64,000 bases of DNA from Micrococcus flavus (lineage in GTDB: Bacteria; Actinomycetota; Actinomycetes; Actinomycetales; Micrococcaceae): the NCBI RefSeq assembly GCF_014204815.1, contig NZ_JACHMC010000001.1, forward strand, positions 2,294,001 through 2,358,000, given 5' to 3'. A program made the position numbers and the translations under genes. A model generated the notes under the pieces. The model made no database searches. It was not told the origin of the DNA and worked only from the letters and a program-made list of their open reading frames with translations. Positions 50,974 through 60,026 of the stretch are shown here, in pieces. Every line of letters begins with the position of its first letter. Position 1 is the stretch's first letter.

Positions 50974-50997
50974 GAATCACAAGGATCCCTGTGATTC
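50974..50997. promoter_or_regulatory. GAATCAC/GTGATTC palindrome 1 upstream of dnaN
   Basis: GAATCAC, 10 nt, GTGATTC, with a nearly symmetric centre (AAGGATCCCT). About 86 bp before the dnaN start. Related to palindrome 2 at 51443. Confidence 0.65.
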
Positions 50998-51620
50998 AAG
51001 GAGGCGCGCGCAGTCAGCATAGGCGGTCCGCGAGGGCGGTGTCAGGTCGCTCGAGCGCCCTGTGGGCGCTCCGGTTCTTGTGATTCGTCGGCGGGGATGC
51101 CGGGGGCGGGTTGATGTTGCTTGGCGGGATCTTCGAGAAGGGATCAGGAGTGGTGGTAGCAGGTGTGGAATCTGTGGAGATCGGCTCCAGAGCGCGCCGT
51201 TCCGCCGATTCCGCTGGGGGAACCGTGTGGATCCCGTCCCGTTCGGGGTGTGCATGGCCGGTGGACGACGTCTTGGCCGGTCCCGTTGCGATCCACAGCG
51301 TCCGGCTGCGTCGTCCCGAGGATCCGCCTCGCTGTCCCGCGCTTGTCCACAGTGTTGTCCACATTCTTTGTCCACATTGCCCCAAAACGCCGGAATCATG
51401 CCGATTTTGCCTGTGGACAGATGTGGATGACGGTGGAGAACCGAATCACATCGATGTGATTCCCGCGGATGTGGACCGCCGATGTCCCCAAGGGTGTGGA
51501 GGGCCCTGGGGACACGGCTCGGCGCGGGATCCCGCCGTCCACAGGGTGTCGCGTCATCCACAGGGGAGGACGTTGTCCACCGGGTTGTCCACAGCGGTGG
51601 ACAATGTGGACGGACCCTCG
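50998..51620. other. oriC: Replication origin oriC (dnaN-dnaA intergenic)
   Basis: Exact DnaA boxes TTGTCCACA at 51343, 51355, 51368 and 51585. One-mismatch or two-mismatch boxes: TGTGGACAG 51412, TGTGGATGA 51422, TCATCCACA 51554, TTGTCCACC 51573, GGTGGACAA 51596. The local AT-richer stretch around 51378-51412 (CCCCAAAACG, GATTTTG) between clusters is a candidate unwinding region. No ORF in this 760-bp gap is convincing. Confidence 0.9.
51443..51462. promoter_or_regulatory. GAATCAC/GTGATTC palindrome 2 inside oriC
   Basis: Perfect 20-bp palindrome GAATCACATCGATGTGATTC in the middle of the DnaA-box field. The same outer arms as palindrome 1 with a 6-nt rather than 10-nt centre. A lone GTGATTC half-site is at 51080-51086. 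Confidence 0.75.
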
Positions 51621-51648
51621 ACTACCGGTCGAGGGTCCGAGAAGCCCA

Positions 51649-53187
51649 TCAGGCGCCGCGCTGCTTGCGCTTGATCTCGTTGGTGAGCTCCGTCACCTGG
51701 TTGAAGATCGTGCGGCGCTCGGCCATCAGCTCGCGGATCTTGCGGTCCGCGTGCATCACCGTGGTGTGGTCGCGGCCGCCGAGCTCCTGGCCGATCTTCG
51801 GCAGGGACATCTCCGTGAGCTCGCGCAGCAGGTACATGGCGATCTGCCGGGCGGTCACGAGCGTCCGGGTCCGGGACTTGCTGGTCAGCTCGTCCATCGT
51901 GAGGTTGAAGTACTCGGCCGTCGTGTGGACGATCAGCTCCGGCGTGATCTCGTGCCCGGCGTCGTCCGTGATCAGGTCCTTGAGCACCTGCTCCGCCAGC
52001 TCGATGTCCACCGTCTGGCGGTTCAGGGAGGCGAACGCCGTCACGCGGATGAGGGCGCCCTCGAGCTCGCGGATGTTCGTGGAGATCCGGGAGGCGATGT
52101 ACTCCAGGGCCTCCGGCGGGGCCACGAGGCCCTCCGCCTCCGCCTTCTTGCGGAGGATCGCGATGCGGGTCTCCAGGTCCGGCGGCTGGATGTCCGTGAT
52201 CAGGCCCCACTCGAAGCGGGAGCGCAGACGGTCCTCGAAGCCGGAGAGCTGCTTGGGCGGCAGGTCGGAGGTGATCACGACCTGCTTGTTGTTGTTGTAG
52301 AGGGTGTTGAAGGTGTGGAAGAACTCCTCGACCGTCGCCTCCTTGTCCGCCAGGAACTGGATGTCGTCGATCAGCAGGATGTCCACGTTGCGGTAGACCT
52401 GCTTGAACGAGGCGCCCTCGTCGTGGCGGATGGAGTTGATGAAGTCGTTGGTGAACTCCTCCGAGTTCACGTACCGCACCCGCAGGCCCGGGTAGAGACG
52501 CCGGGCGTAGTGCCCGATCGCGTGCAGCAGGTGGGTCTTGCCGAGGCCGGACTCGCCGTAGATGAACAGCGGGTTGTACGCCTTGGCCGGGGCCTCCGCC
52601 ACCGCGTTGGCCGCGGCGTGCGCGAACCGGTTCGAGGAGCCGATCACGAACGTGTCGAAGTGGTACCGGTCGTTGAGCCGGCTGGTCTCCGAGGACGTCG
52701 ACGGCGGCGCGGGCGTGGGCGCGCCCGGGGCGCCGGGGGTGGGAGCCGGCGCCTCCTCCGGGCGGGGCCGGGCCAGGCCCGGCAGCTCCTCGGCGATCCC
52801 CCGATGGGTGCCGGCGGCAGGGGGCACGGGGGCGGAGACGGGGGCCTCGGCGTCGGCCGCGGTCGGCTCGGCGGGGACCTCCGCGCGGCGGTCGTCCGCC
52901 GAGGGGGTGCGCGGGGGCTGGAGGCTCGCGTCGATCGAGATGGCCAGCAGCACCTCCTCGCCGAACACCGCGGTGAGGGCGTCCGTGAGGGCGTCCGCCA
53001 CCTGCGCGCCCTGGAGGGTCTCGCGCGTCGTCTCGTTGGGCACGGCCAGCAGCAGGGTGTTGCCGATCTGCCCCTGCGGCTGCGCCAGGTAGACGTACCC
53101 CATGAGTCGGGCGGTGACCCGGGCGTCGTCCTCGAGGGCGGTCACGACCTCGCGCCATCGGCCCAGCACGGCCTGCTCTGCCGCCAT
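51649..53187 (-). CDS. dnaA: Chromosomal replication initiator DnaA
   Basis: 512 residues. Domain I (1-90), Pro/Ala-rich domain II linker (about 92-170), AAA+ domain with Walker A GESGLGKT at 211-218 and Walker [10 protein letters not shown], and domain IV with [15 protein letters not shown] that reads DnaA boxes. ATG 53187 ([15 protein letters not shown]) is chosen because the 11 residues upstream in frame are not family-like; GGAGAGG lies about 12 nt upstream. Confidence 0.97.
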   Translation of the reverse strand: MAAEQAVLGRWREVVTALEDDARVTARLMGYVYLAQPQGQIGNTLLLAVPNETTRETLQGAQVADALTDALTAVFGEEVLLAISIDASLQPPRTPSADDRRAEVPAEPTAADAEAPVSAPVPPAAGTHRGIAEELPGLARPRPEEAPAPTPGAPGAPTPAPPSTSSETSRLNDRYHFDTFVIGSSNRFAHAAANAVAEAPAKAYNPLFIYGESGLGKTHLLHAIGHYARRLYPGLRVRYVNSEEFTNDFINSIRHDEGASFKQVYRNVDILLIDDIQFLADKEATVEEFFHTFNTLYNNNKQVVITSDLPPKQLSGFEDRLRSRFEWGLITDIQPPDLETRIAILRKKAEAEGLVAPPEALEYIASRISTNIRELEGALIRVTAFASLNRQTVDIELAEQVLKDLITDDAGHEITPELIVHTTAEYFNLTMDELTSKSRTRTLVTARQIAMYLLRELTEMSLPKIGQELGGRDHTTVMHADRKIRELMAERRTIFNQVTELTNEIKRKQRGA

Positions 53188-53253
53188 GGCGGACGTCCTC
53201 TCCCCGGGCGGCGGGCCCACGGGGCCCGCTGCGATGTGCGTGCGATCGGCGTC

Positions 53254-53318
53254 AGCCTACCCGTTGTCCACAGGGTTGTGCACAAGGCGTGGACAACCCG
53301 TATCCTCCTGTGGACAGC
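53254..53318. promoter_or_regulatory. dnaA promoter and second DnaA-box group
   Basis: TAGGCT at 53259-53254 (minus) is a candidate -10 for dnaA. Overlapping its upstream side are TTGTCCACA (53263), TTGTGCACA (53276), a GTGGACAA copy (about 53289) and TGTGGACAG (53310). This arrangement fits DnaA autoregulation. Confidence 0.65.
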
Positions 53319-53361
53319 CCGGTCCGGCATCTCCGCCCCGGGCCGATCCCGCGCACCCCGT

Positions 53362-53391
53362 TTGACCCCCGCACCCGTGGGCGACTAGAGT
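53362..53391 (+). promoter_or_regulatory. rpmH promoter
   Basis: TTGACC at 53362-53367, an 18-nt spacer and TAGAGT at 53386-53391. It gives a leader of about 145 nt before the rpmH GTG. The rest of the 354-bp dnaA-rpmH gap holds no gene. Confidence 0.6.
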
Positions 53392-53541
53392 CGCCTGGTC
53401 CCCCGGGGCGGTGCCATGCCCTCCGTGCACGCCGCCGCGCCCGCCGGGGATTTCATGTCAGAGCCTCCCCGGTCCTTCCCCCTGGTTCATGTCCTCAGGT
53501 CGACGATCGAAGGCACACCTACACGTCGTGGAGTGATCACA

Positions 53542-53679
53542 GTGAGCAAGCGCACCTTCCAGCCGAACAACCGCCGCCGCGCCAAGAAGCACGGCTTCCG
53601 CTCCCGCATGCGCACCCGCGCCGGCCGCGCCATCCTGGCCGCGCGCCGCGGCAAGGGCCGCACCGAGCTCTCGGCCTGA
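53542..53679 (+). CDS. rpmH: 50S ribosomal protein L34
   Basis: 45 residues: [44 protein letters not shown] matches L34 along its full length (shown here as short motifs [17 protein letters not shown] and RAGRAIL). GTG start at 53542; the frame is open upstream but L34 begins here. Confidence 0.96.
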   Translation: MSKRTFQPNNRRRAKKHGFRSRMRTRAGRAILAARRGKGRTELSA

Positions 53680-53707
53680 TCCGGCTCCCCGGGTCGACGC
53701 GGCGCTC

Positions 53708-54106
53708 GTGCTGCCCCGTGACCGCCGCGTCCGCCGGCCCGAGGAGTTCCGCCACATCCGCCGCACCGGATCCCGGGCCGGACGGACCGCCGTCGTGGTG
53801 AGCGTGGCATCGGACACGGCCCCCGCCCGGTCCTCGGCGTCGAGTCGCACTCGTCAGCCGAGGGCCGGGTTCGTCGTGTCCAAGGCCGTGGGCAACGCCG
53901 TCGTCCGCAACCGCGTGACGCGTCGGCTGCGCGCGATCCTGCGCGAGGAGCTGGAGTCGGACGCCCTGCGCGGCCGCCCGCTGCTGGTGCAGGTCCGAGC
54001 CCTGCCCCCGGCCGCCGAGGCCGACCACGCCACCCTGCGCCGCGAGGTGCAGGGGGCCCTCTCCTCCGCCCTGCGCCGCCACGCGGCTCGGACCCGGGAG
54101 GGATGA
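53708..54106 (+). CDS. rnpA: Ribonuclease P protein component
   Basis: 132 residues. [20 protein letters not shown] at the start and the RNR signature [18 protein letters not shown]. Protein subunit of RNase P, matures tRNA 5' ends. GTG at 53708, 28 nt after rpmH. A 15-residue Ala/Ser insertion around 40-55 is a little longer than usual. Confidence 0.94.
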   Translation: MLPRDRRVRRPEEFRHIRRTGSRAGRTAVVVSVASDTAPARSSASSRTRQPRAGFVVSKAVGNAVVRNRVTRRLRAILREELESDALRGRPLLVQVRALPPAAEADHATLRREVQGALSSALRRHAARTREG

Positions 54107-54107
54107 G

Positions 54108-54473
54108 ATGCCCGCCTCCTCCCCGTACGTCGTGCTGGAGCCCTCGCAGGAGTGGGGTCCACTCCGCGCCCTGCCCGCCACCCTGCTGGCCTGGCTGCTC
54201 ACCGCCTACCGCGCGGTGGTCTCCCCCCTCTACGGCCCGGTCTGCCGGTTCTTCCCCAGCTGCTCCGCCTACGGGCTGGAGGCCGTGCACGTGCACGGCG
54301 CGGTGAAGGGCTCGGCCCTGGCCGCCGCCCGCGTGGCCCGCTGCCACCCCTGGAACGACGGCGGCGTGGACCCCGTCCCCCCGGGCCGCCGGCGCTGGCC
54401 CCCGGGACGCGAGCCCCGGATCATCGCCCTGAACCACCCGCCCATCCCACCTGACCCCTCGCAGGAGGACTGA
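54108..54473 (+). CDS. yidD: Membrane protein insertion efficiency factor YidD
   Basis: 121 residues. [31 protein letters not shown] and [17 protein letters not shown] are the YidD signature with conserved Cys. Short amphipathic membrane-associated helper of YidC. A Pro/Arg tail of about 30 residues follows. ATG is 1 nt after the rnpA stop. Confidence 0.94.
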   Translation: MPASSPYVVLEPSQEWGPLRALPATLLAWLLTAYRAVVSPLYGPVCRFFPSCSAYGLEAVHVHGAVKGSALAAARVARCHPWNDGGVDPVPPGRRRWPPGREPRIIALNHPPIPPDPSQED

Positions 54474-54478
54474 GACCC

Positions 54479-55489
54479 ATGTTCGAAGCCATCCTCGCCC
54501 CGTTCCGCTGGATCATGTCCTGGCTGCTGGGCGCGTTCCACACCGTCCTGGAGATGTCGGGCATGCCCGCCGACTCCGGCTGGACCTGGGCGCTGTCCAT
54601 CCTCCTGCTGGTGGTGCTCATCCGCACCCTGCTGATCCCGCTGTTCGTCAAGCAGATCAACGCGCAGCGCTCCATGCAGGCCATCCAGCCCGAGCTGCAG
54701 AAGCTGCAGGCCAAGTACAAGGGCAAGAAGGACTCGCTCTCCCGCCAGGCCATGGCGCTCGAGCAGCAGGCCCTGATGAAGGAGCACAAGGCGAACCCGT
54801 TCGCCGCGTGCCTGCCGCTGCTCGTGCAGATGCCGTTCTTCTTCGCCCTCTACCAGGTGCTGATCGGCGCCCGCGGGGCGGCCGAGCGCGGCGAGGGCAT
54901 GGACGCGCTGTCCGCGGACCAGATCCGCTCCTTCGAGGGCTCCACCATCTTCGGCGCGCGCATGTCCGACACGCTCCTGCGCTCGTTCGACCAGGCCAAC
55001 ACAGTGGCCGTGGTGATCGTGGCCCTGATCCTGATCGTGCTGATGTCCGGCTCCATGTTCTTCATGCAGAAGATGCTGATGACCAAGAACATGACCCAGA
55101 CGGCCCTCACCGGCCCGATGATGCAGACGCAGCAGATCATGCTGTACGCGATGCCCCTGATCTTCGGCATCGGTGGCATCAACTTCCCCATCGGCGTGCT
55201 CCTGTACTGGACCTACTCCAACTTCTGGGCCGTGGGCCAGCAGTGGTGGATCATCCGCCGCAACCCCACCCCGGGCTCGCTCGCCGAGAAGGAGCTCAAC
55301 GAGCGCCGCGCCGCCAAGGGCCTGCCGCCCGTCGGCCAGAAGGTGACCTCGGCCGCGGCACCGGCCGCGCAGACCGCCGCCCACGGCTCGCACACCGGCA
55401 CGGACGTGCCGGCCCGCACCGACGCCGCCGCGCGCAGGACCTCGAACCAGCGCCCGCAGCCGCAGCGCAAGAACCGGAGGAAGAAGTGA
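54479..55489 (+). CDS. yidC: Membrane protein insertase YidC
   Basis: 336 residues. Gram-positive type with five helices; WALSILLLVVLIRTLLIPLFVKQI, then the cytosolic hairpin NAQRSMQAIQPELQKLQAKY, NPFAACLPLLVQMPFFFALYQVL and the late NFPIGVLLYWTYSNFWAVGQQW. A basic C-terminal tail ending KNRRKK can bind ribosomes. ATG 54479, 5 nt after yidD. Confidence 0.96.
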   Translation: MFEAILAPFRWIMSWLLGAFHTVLEMSGMPADSGWTWALSILLLVVLIRTLLIPLFVKQINAQRSMQAIQPELQKLQAKYKGKKDSLSRQAMALEQQALMKEHKANPFAACLPLLVQMPFFFALYQVLIGARGAAERGEGMDALSADQIRSFEGSTIFGARMSDTLLRSFDQANTVAVVIVALILIVLMSGSMFFMQKMLMTKNMTQTALTGPMMQTQQIMLYAMPLIFGIGGINFPIGVLLYWTYSNFWAVGQQWWIIRRNPTPGSLAEKELNERRAAKGLPPVGQKVTSAAAPAAQTAAHGSHTGTDVPARTDAAARRTSNQRPQPQRKNRRKK

Positions 55490-56058
55490 CCGGCCCCGAG
55501 GAGACCGCCGTCCCGACCCCCGCCGACGACGTCGCGGGCGTGCCCGTCGAGGCCGCCGTCGAGGACGAGCGCGCCGAGGCGGTGCGCCGCCTCGAGGAGG
55601 AGGGCGACGCCGCCGCCGACTACGTCGAGGAGCTGCTGGACATCGCGGACCTGGACGGGGACATCGACATCGAGGTCCGCGACGGCCGCACCTACGTCTC
55701 CGTGGTGCCCGGCGAGGACGACGAGGACGATCGCCTCACCGACCTCGTGGGCACCGACGGCAAGACCCTCGAGGCCCTGCAGGAGCTCGTGCGCCTGGCC
55801 GTGCTCGCCGCCACCGGCCACCGCTCCCGCCTGATCCTGGACATCGCCGGCCACCGGGAGCGCCGCGACGCCGAGCTGCGCCGCCTCGCCGCCGAGGCGG
55901 TCGAGCGCGTGCGCGAGGGCGCGGGCACCGTCCACCTCGACCCGATGGGCGCCTACGAGCGCAAGATCGTGCACGACGTCGTCGCCGACGCCGGCCTGTC
56001 CTCCGAGTCCGAGGGCGAGGGCTCGCGCCGCCACGTGGTGATCAGCGCCGATGGCTGA
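55486..56058 (+). CDS. khpB: KhpB/Jag RNA-binding protein (KH and R3H)
   Basis: 190 residues. Acidic N-terminus of about 60 residues, KH domain (IDIEVRDGRTYVSVVPG...LVGTDGKTLEALQELVRLAV) and R3H domain with REGAGTVHLDPMGAYERKIVHDVV. Binds RNA and influences cell-wall/division control in Gram-positives. GTG overlaps the yidC stop by 4 bp. Confidence 0.93.
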   Translation: MTGPEETAVPTPADDVAGVPVEAAVEDERAEAVRRLEEEGDAAADYVEELLDIADLDGDIDIEVRDGRTYVSVVPGEDDEDDRLTDLVGTDGKTLEALQELVRLAVLAATGHRSRLILDIAGHRERRDAELRRLAAEAVERVREGAGTVHLDPMGAYERKIVHDVVADAGLSSESEGEGSRRHVVISADG

Positions 56059-56761
56059 GCCCCGCGATCCGCAGACCCCCGCCGCCGAGGCGGAGGCGGG
56101 GACTTCGTCGACGTCCGCCGCGCCCGCACTGGAGGCGACGCTGCGTCCCGCCGCCGAGCGCGTGTTCGGCGACGCCGTGCCGCGGGCGGAGCGGTACGTG
56201 GGCCACCTGGCGACCACGGGCACGGAGTGGGGGCTGCTGGGCCCCCGTGAGGTGCCCCGCCTGTGGGAGCGTCACGTCCTCAACTGCGCCGTGGTGGCCG
56301 AGCTGCTCCCGGAGGGCGCGCTCGTGGCGGACGTGGGCTCCGGCGCGGGCCTGCCGGGGCTGTGCCTGGCACTGGCGCGCCCGGACTGCCACTTCACCCT
56401 GATCGAACCCCTCGAGCGCCGCGTGACGTGGCTCGAGATGGTGGTGGCGGACCTGGGCCTGACGAACGTGGAGGTCGTCCGCGCCCGCTCCGAGCAGGTG
56501 GCGGACGAGATCCAGGTGGACGTGGTGACCGCCCGGGCCGTCTCCGCCCTGAAGACCCTCCTGCCGCTGACCATGCCCCTGCTGCGCAGCAGCGGCGAGC
56601 TCCTGGCCATCAAGGGCCGCTCCGCGGCGGACGAGATCACCGCCGCCCAGAAGCCCCTGCGCAAGTATGGTTGTGGCGAACCGGAGATCGTCACCCTGGG
56701 CGAAGACCTGCTGCCCGAGCCCACCACCGTGGTGCGCGTGCCCGCACGCCGTTCCCGCTGA
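56051..56761 (+). CDS. rsmG: 16S rRNA (guanine527-N7)-methyltransferase RsmG
   Basis: 236 residues. WERHVLNCAVVAELLPEGALVADVGSGAGLPGLCLALARP has the SAM-binding loop; LIEPLERRVTWLEMVVADLGL and VTARAVSALKTLL are RsmG-specific. Methylates G527 of 16S rRNA; loss gives low-level streptomycin resistance in other species. ATG overlaps the khpB end by 8 bp. Confidence 0.95.
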   Translation: MAEPRDPQTPAAEAEAGTSSTSAAPALEATLRPAAERVFGDAVPRAERYVGHLATTGTEWGLLGPREVPRLWERHVLNCAVVAELLPEGALVADVGSGAGLPGLCLALARPDCHFTLIEPLERRVTWLEMVVADLGLTNVEVVRARSEQVADEIQVDVVTARAVSALKTLLPLTMPLLRSSGELLAIKGRSAADEITAAQKPLRKYGCGEPEIVTLGEDLLPEPTTVVRVPARRSR

Positions 56762-56836
56762 CCCCTCCCCTCCCCCGAGGGGCGGTCGGACGGTCTCCCC
56801 GGACCATGCCGGCGCGCCCGGCGAGGAGGAGGACGC

Positions 56837-57784
56837 ATGGCCAAGGACGAGGACGGCCGCGGAGGCACCTGGAAGGCCCTCAAGCAGAGGTGGTCCGGCC
56901 GGACGGCGGAGCGCGCCGCGGCGTCGGAGGACGCGGTCCGTCTGCGCAGCCGACGCGCGAGCGCACCCGAGCGGACGCGCGTGTTCACGACGTCGAACCA
57001 GAAGGGCGGCGTCGGCAAGACGACGACGACCGTGAACCTGGCCGCCGCGATGGCGCGCACCGGGATGCGGGTGCTCGTGATCGACATGGACCCGCAGGGC
57101 AACGCCTCCACGGCGCTGAACGTCCCGCACGGCGCCGAGGTGGCCTCCGTGTACGACGTGCTGCTCGACGAGATGGAGCTGCACGAGGTGGTGCAGGACG
57201 CTCCGGACGTGGACGGTCTGCAGGTGGTCCCCTCGACCACCGAGCTGGCCGGCGCGGAGATCGAGCTGGTCTCCCTCGTGGCCCGTGAGCAGCGGCTGTC
57301 CCGTGCGCTCGAGCGGTACATGGCGTGGCGCGAGGAGCAGGGCCAGGAACGCCTGGACTACGTGTTCATCGACTGCCCGCCCTCCCTGGGCCTGCTGACG
57401 GTGAACGCCTTCGTGGCGGCCGAGGAGGTCCTCATCCCCATCCAGGCGGAGTACTACGCGCTCGAGGGGCTCTCGCAGCTGCTGAACAACGTCCAGATGA
57501 TCCAGAAGCACCTGAACCCGCGTCTGCAGGTCACCACCATCCTGCTGACCATGTTCGACGCGAGGATGAACCTGGCCGTGCAGGTGGCGGAGGAGGTGCG
57601 GTCGCACTTCCCGGACCAGCTGTTGGACATCGCCATCCCCCGCAACGTGCGCATCTCGGAGGCGCCGAGCTACCAGCAGACCGTGCTGACGTACGACCCG
57701 GCCTCCGCCGGCGCCGTGGCGTACCGCGAGGCGGCCGCCGAGATCGCCCGCCGCGGGGCGCCCGTGGTCCGCTCGGCGCGCTGA
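56837..57784 (+). CDS. parA: Chromosome partitioning ATPase ParA (Soj)
   Basis: 315 residues. A basic N-terminal extension of about 45 residues, then NQKGGVGKTTTTVNLA (deviant Walker A with signature Lys at 56), VIDMDPQGNAS and DYVFIDCPPSLGLLT. It moves parS-ParB complexes over the nucleoid. GAGGAGGAGG upstream of ATG 56837 is a strong ribosome site. Confidence 0.96.
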   Translation: MAKDEDGRGGTWKALKQRWSGRTAERAAASEDAVRLRSRRASAPERTRVFTTSNQKGGVGKTTTTVNLAAAMARTGMRVLVIDMDPQGNASTALNVPHGAEVASVYDVLLDEMELHEVVQDAPDVDGLQVVPSTTELAGAEIELVSLVAREQRLSRALERYMAWREEQGQERLDYVFIDCPPSLGLLTVNAFVAAEEVLIPIQAEYYALEGLSQLLNNVQMIQKHLNPRLQVTTILLTMFDARMNLAVQVAEEVRSHFPDQLLDIAIPRNVRISEAPSYQQTVLTYDPASAGAVAYREAAAEIARRGAPVVRSAR

Positions 57785-57981
57785 GGCCCGTCGCGCCGAG
57801 CTGCACCGGGGATCCGCGGCATATCCGCTCCGGCGGGTCCTGTCCTCGGCCTGCGGACTCCCCCGGCCTCCCGACGACGGCTCCCACCCCGGAGGTGGGG
57901 GCCGCGGTATCTCGGGGGCGATGGCGGGAGGCGTGTGATGTCTCGGGCTTCGCAAGCCAGAACGCTGGGTGATTCAGCGAG

Positions 57982-57997
57982 TGTTTCACGTGGAACG
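57982..57997. promoter_or_regulatory. parS site 1
   Basis: TGTTTCACGTGGAACG; two mismatches to TGTTTCACGTGAAACA. About 200 bp after parA. Confidence 0.85.
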
Positions 57998-58215
57998 AGC
58001 GGGCCTCGCGAAGACGTGGGACAACACCGAGGGCCGCAGACGACCCCTGGCCGTGCGGAGCCAAGGCTCCTGGTCCGGCGTGTCCATCAGGGGACCGAGC
58101 TGCCGGGACGGGTTGTGACTGGCCAGGCCCCAGGAGGTTCACCAGCCGGCCTGAATCTGTCCCGGTAACGGGGTCATGGCCCGCGACATCCCACGCGCAG
58201 TCCTGCCGCCGAAAA

Positions 58216-58264
58216 GCGCACCCTGCCTCCAGTGAGACGGCGTCTCACTGGAGGCAGGGTGCGC
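58216..58264. repeat. Perfect 23-bp stem hairpin in the parS spacer
   Basis: Arms 58216-58238 and 58242-58264 are fully complementary with a 3-nt loop. 430 bp after parA and between parS 1 and 2. May terminate parA transcription or be a structural site; no T-tract is present. Confidence 0.75.
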
Positions 58265-58606
58265 AGTGCGCAGGTGTGAGCTTCCTGTGCGGCTGGCGGT
58301 GATGACCTTCCCCATGTCGGCCCCGATAGCGGGGTCAGCAGGGTCGGCACTCGCTCCATCAGGCGCCGTTGTATACAGAAGGTCCAGGGGCGGGCAGGCT
58401 CTCTCCTCGGGTGAACTGCTGTGTACAGCAGGTGACGTGTTATGTGGCTTTGATGGCGCCGCCGGCAAGTCGTCCAGCTGTTGATATGTGGACCAACGCT
58501 GGGGACAATCCGACGATCGGACACGGGACGGGGCGCCCTCTGATTGTGGACATCGATACATAAAAGCCTGCAGGCCGTCCGATGGGAGGGGGCATGCCAT
58601 TGGCGC

Positions 58607-58622
58607 CGTTTCACGTGAAACG
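58607..58622. promoter_or_regulatory. parS site 2
   Basis: Core GTTTCACGTGAAAC at 58608-58621. Confidence 0.92.
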
Positions 58623-58814
58623 CGCAGACATGTGGAGATGGTCAGTGGAAGGCGTCACGCCGGTGGCTACGAGCCCTGGTTTGTGGTGCTCAATGCACGT
58701 CCTTGAATGCCGCAGGGATCGCGGGCCGGCTGTTCATGGCCATGGAGCGGCAGCAGGCGTCGGTGGAGACAATGGTGCGGTTGGGGATTGACGGGCGTGG
58801 TTCACTGGCCCCTG

Positions 58815-58830
58815 CGTTTCACGTGAAACG
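58815..58830. promoter_or_regulatory. parS site 3
   Basis: Core GTTTCACGTGAAAC at 58816-58829. Confidence 0.92.
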
Positions 58831-59090
58831 CGGCCGACGGTGCGGTCGATCAGGTGGTGGTGAGGCGCTGGCGGGTGTTGTCCTCTCTGGTCTGTGCAGC
58901 GCTGAGGTGCCTGTCGGCTCATGGGTAATCCCCGACCAACCCTAGCACTGCTATTTCCCCGAGTGTGCGGCCATGCCCCGCGGTTGGATGGCCTCGAGAG
59001 GTGGTCCAGGCGGCGTGACAGGGTTGTGGGCCGGCGGGCCGGCCTCAACGCCCCATTCTCCTTCGGTCGTCATGTCCGCCGCCCTGGTGA

Positions 59091-59106
59091 TGTTTCACGT
59101 GAAACC
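59091..59106. promoter_or_regulatory. parS site 4
   Basis: TGTTTCACGTGAAACC; core at 59092-59105. Confidence 0.92.
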
Positions 59107-59358
59107 ATTCTTCAGCCGCGGCCCGCGGGCCCGGTTCGAGATGACACAAGGACCTCCATCCCAGCAGCCATCCCTCTCCCTATCCCGGTCGCGCGACACG
59201 TCTGCTCGTGGCGGTATCCTTCCCGGATTGGGGAAGATATGGGGTTGCGCTGTTCCGGTTCCATTCCGGAACGCGAGAGGCACCAGAGTCATGACTCGTC
59301 TGGCGCTGGGATCAGAACCCGACCCGGTTCTCCATCAGCCATAGGGGCCGGGGGATCT

Positions 59359-59374
59359 GGTTTCACGTGAAACG
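59359..59374. promoter_or_regulatory. parS site 5
   Basis: Core GTTTCACGTGAAAC at 59360-59373. Confidence 0.92.
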
Positions 59375-59533
59375 CGGGGGCGAGGCTTGGCATCGTGGAA
59401 CGCACGCGAACATCGGTCTGCAGAAAGGGCCGTGGAACCTCTCAGCTACTGAGGCCAGGGCGTGGCTATCGAGCGTGGCAAGCTGGTGACAGCGAACCGG
59501 AGCGCGTGTGAACTGCACCCACCTGGACTCATC

Positions 59534-59549
59534 TGTTTCACGTGAAACA
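59534..59549. promoter_or_regulatory. parS site 6
   Basis: Perfect 16-bp consensus TGTTTCACGTGAAACA. Confidence 0.95.
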
Positions 59550-59911
59550 CCACCTGTTGTTGCATGAGCGGTCGAGGGGCCTCTCAACCATGGGCACGTC
59601 CAAGACTGTCACTCGACCGAAGAAGATCGTGCAATGTCGCTCCGCTACGCGAGACGGGCCCCCGCTCCGGCTTCGCGTCACTCGACAGCATTTCTCGCCC
59701 CCACGGGGTTGCGCAACGGCCATCTAGGGGTGGTGGACATGAACCCTGGCAACTGGGGAGTTCTCTCGTGCCCCAAACGGCTTCGACAGTCGAGTCGACC
59801 GGCGATGACAGGTCTTGATCTGAGGCTGTGGGGGGACACACATTCGAACACAACCAAACAACGTGGGCGGTCGCCGCGCACCATCGCGGTCTTCCCCGCA
59901 ACAAGCTGCCA

Positions 59912-59927
59912 TGTTCCACGTGAAACA
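59912..59927. promoter_or_regulatory. parS site 7
   Basis: TGTTCCACGTGAAACA, one mismatch. About 100 bp before the parB start, so ParB binding may affect its own promoter. Confidence 0.92.
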
Positions 59928-59987
59928 TGCCCGCGGGCGCCCCTGGAGGTCCCGAAGACCACGCACGCCTCTCGGGATGCCGAACCG

Positions 59988-59993
59988 TAGAAT
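59988..59993 (+). promoter_or_regulatory. Candidate -10 for parB
   Basis: TAGAAT, 33 nt before the parB GTG and about 60 bp after parS 7. Confidence 0.5.
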
Positions 59994-60026
59994 GACGCAC
60001 GGATGCCCTGAACAAGGAGGAAGACA

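Larger units (their letters stand above)
57785..60026. other. Non-coding parA-parB spacer with centromere cluster
   Basis: 2.24 kb between parA and parB. No ORF here looks like protein, base composition is visibly less GC-rich than neighbours, and seven parS sites are spread over its length at intervals of roughly 175-625 bp. It also holds a perfect 23-bp hairpin (58216-58264) and a short palindrome CTGCTGTGTACAGCAG (58416-58431). This is likely the main chromosome centromere. Confidence 0.85.

Noticed and set aside
50977-51561. 194-residue ORF across oriC
   Set aside because: It covers the DnaA-box field and the palindromes; no family resemblance or ribosome site.
58174-58614. 146-residue ORF in the parA-parB spacer
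   Set aside because: Composition is not protein-like, it spans the perfect hairpin, and no ribosome site precedes it. Other spacer ORFs simply read through parS (giving FHVKH or VSRET peptides).
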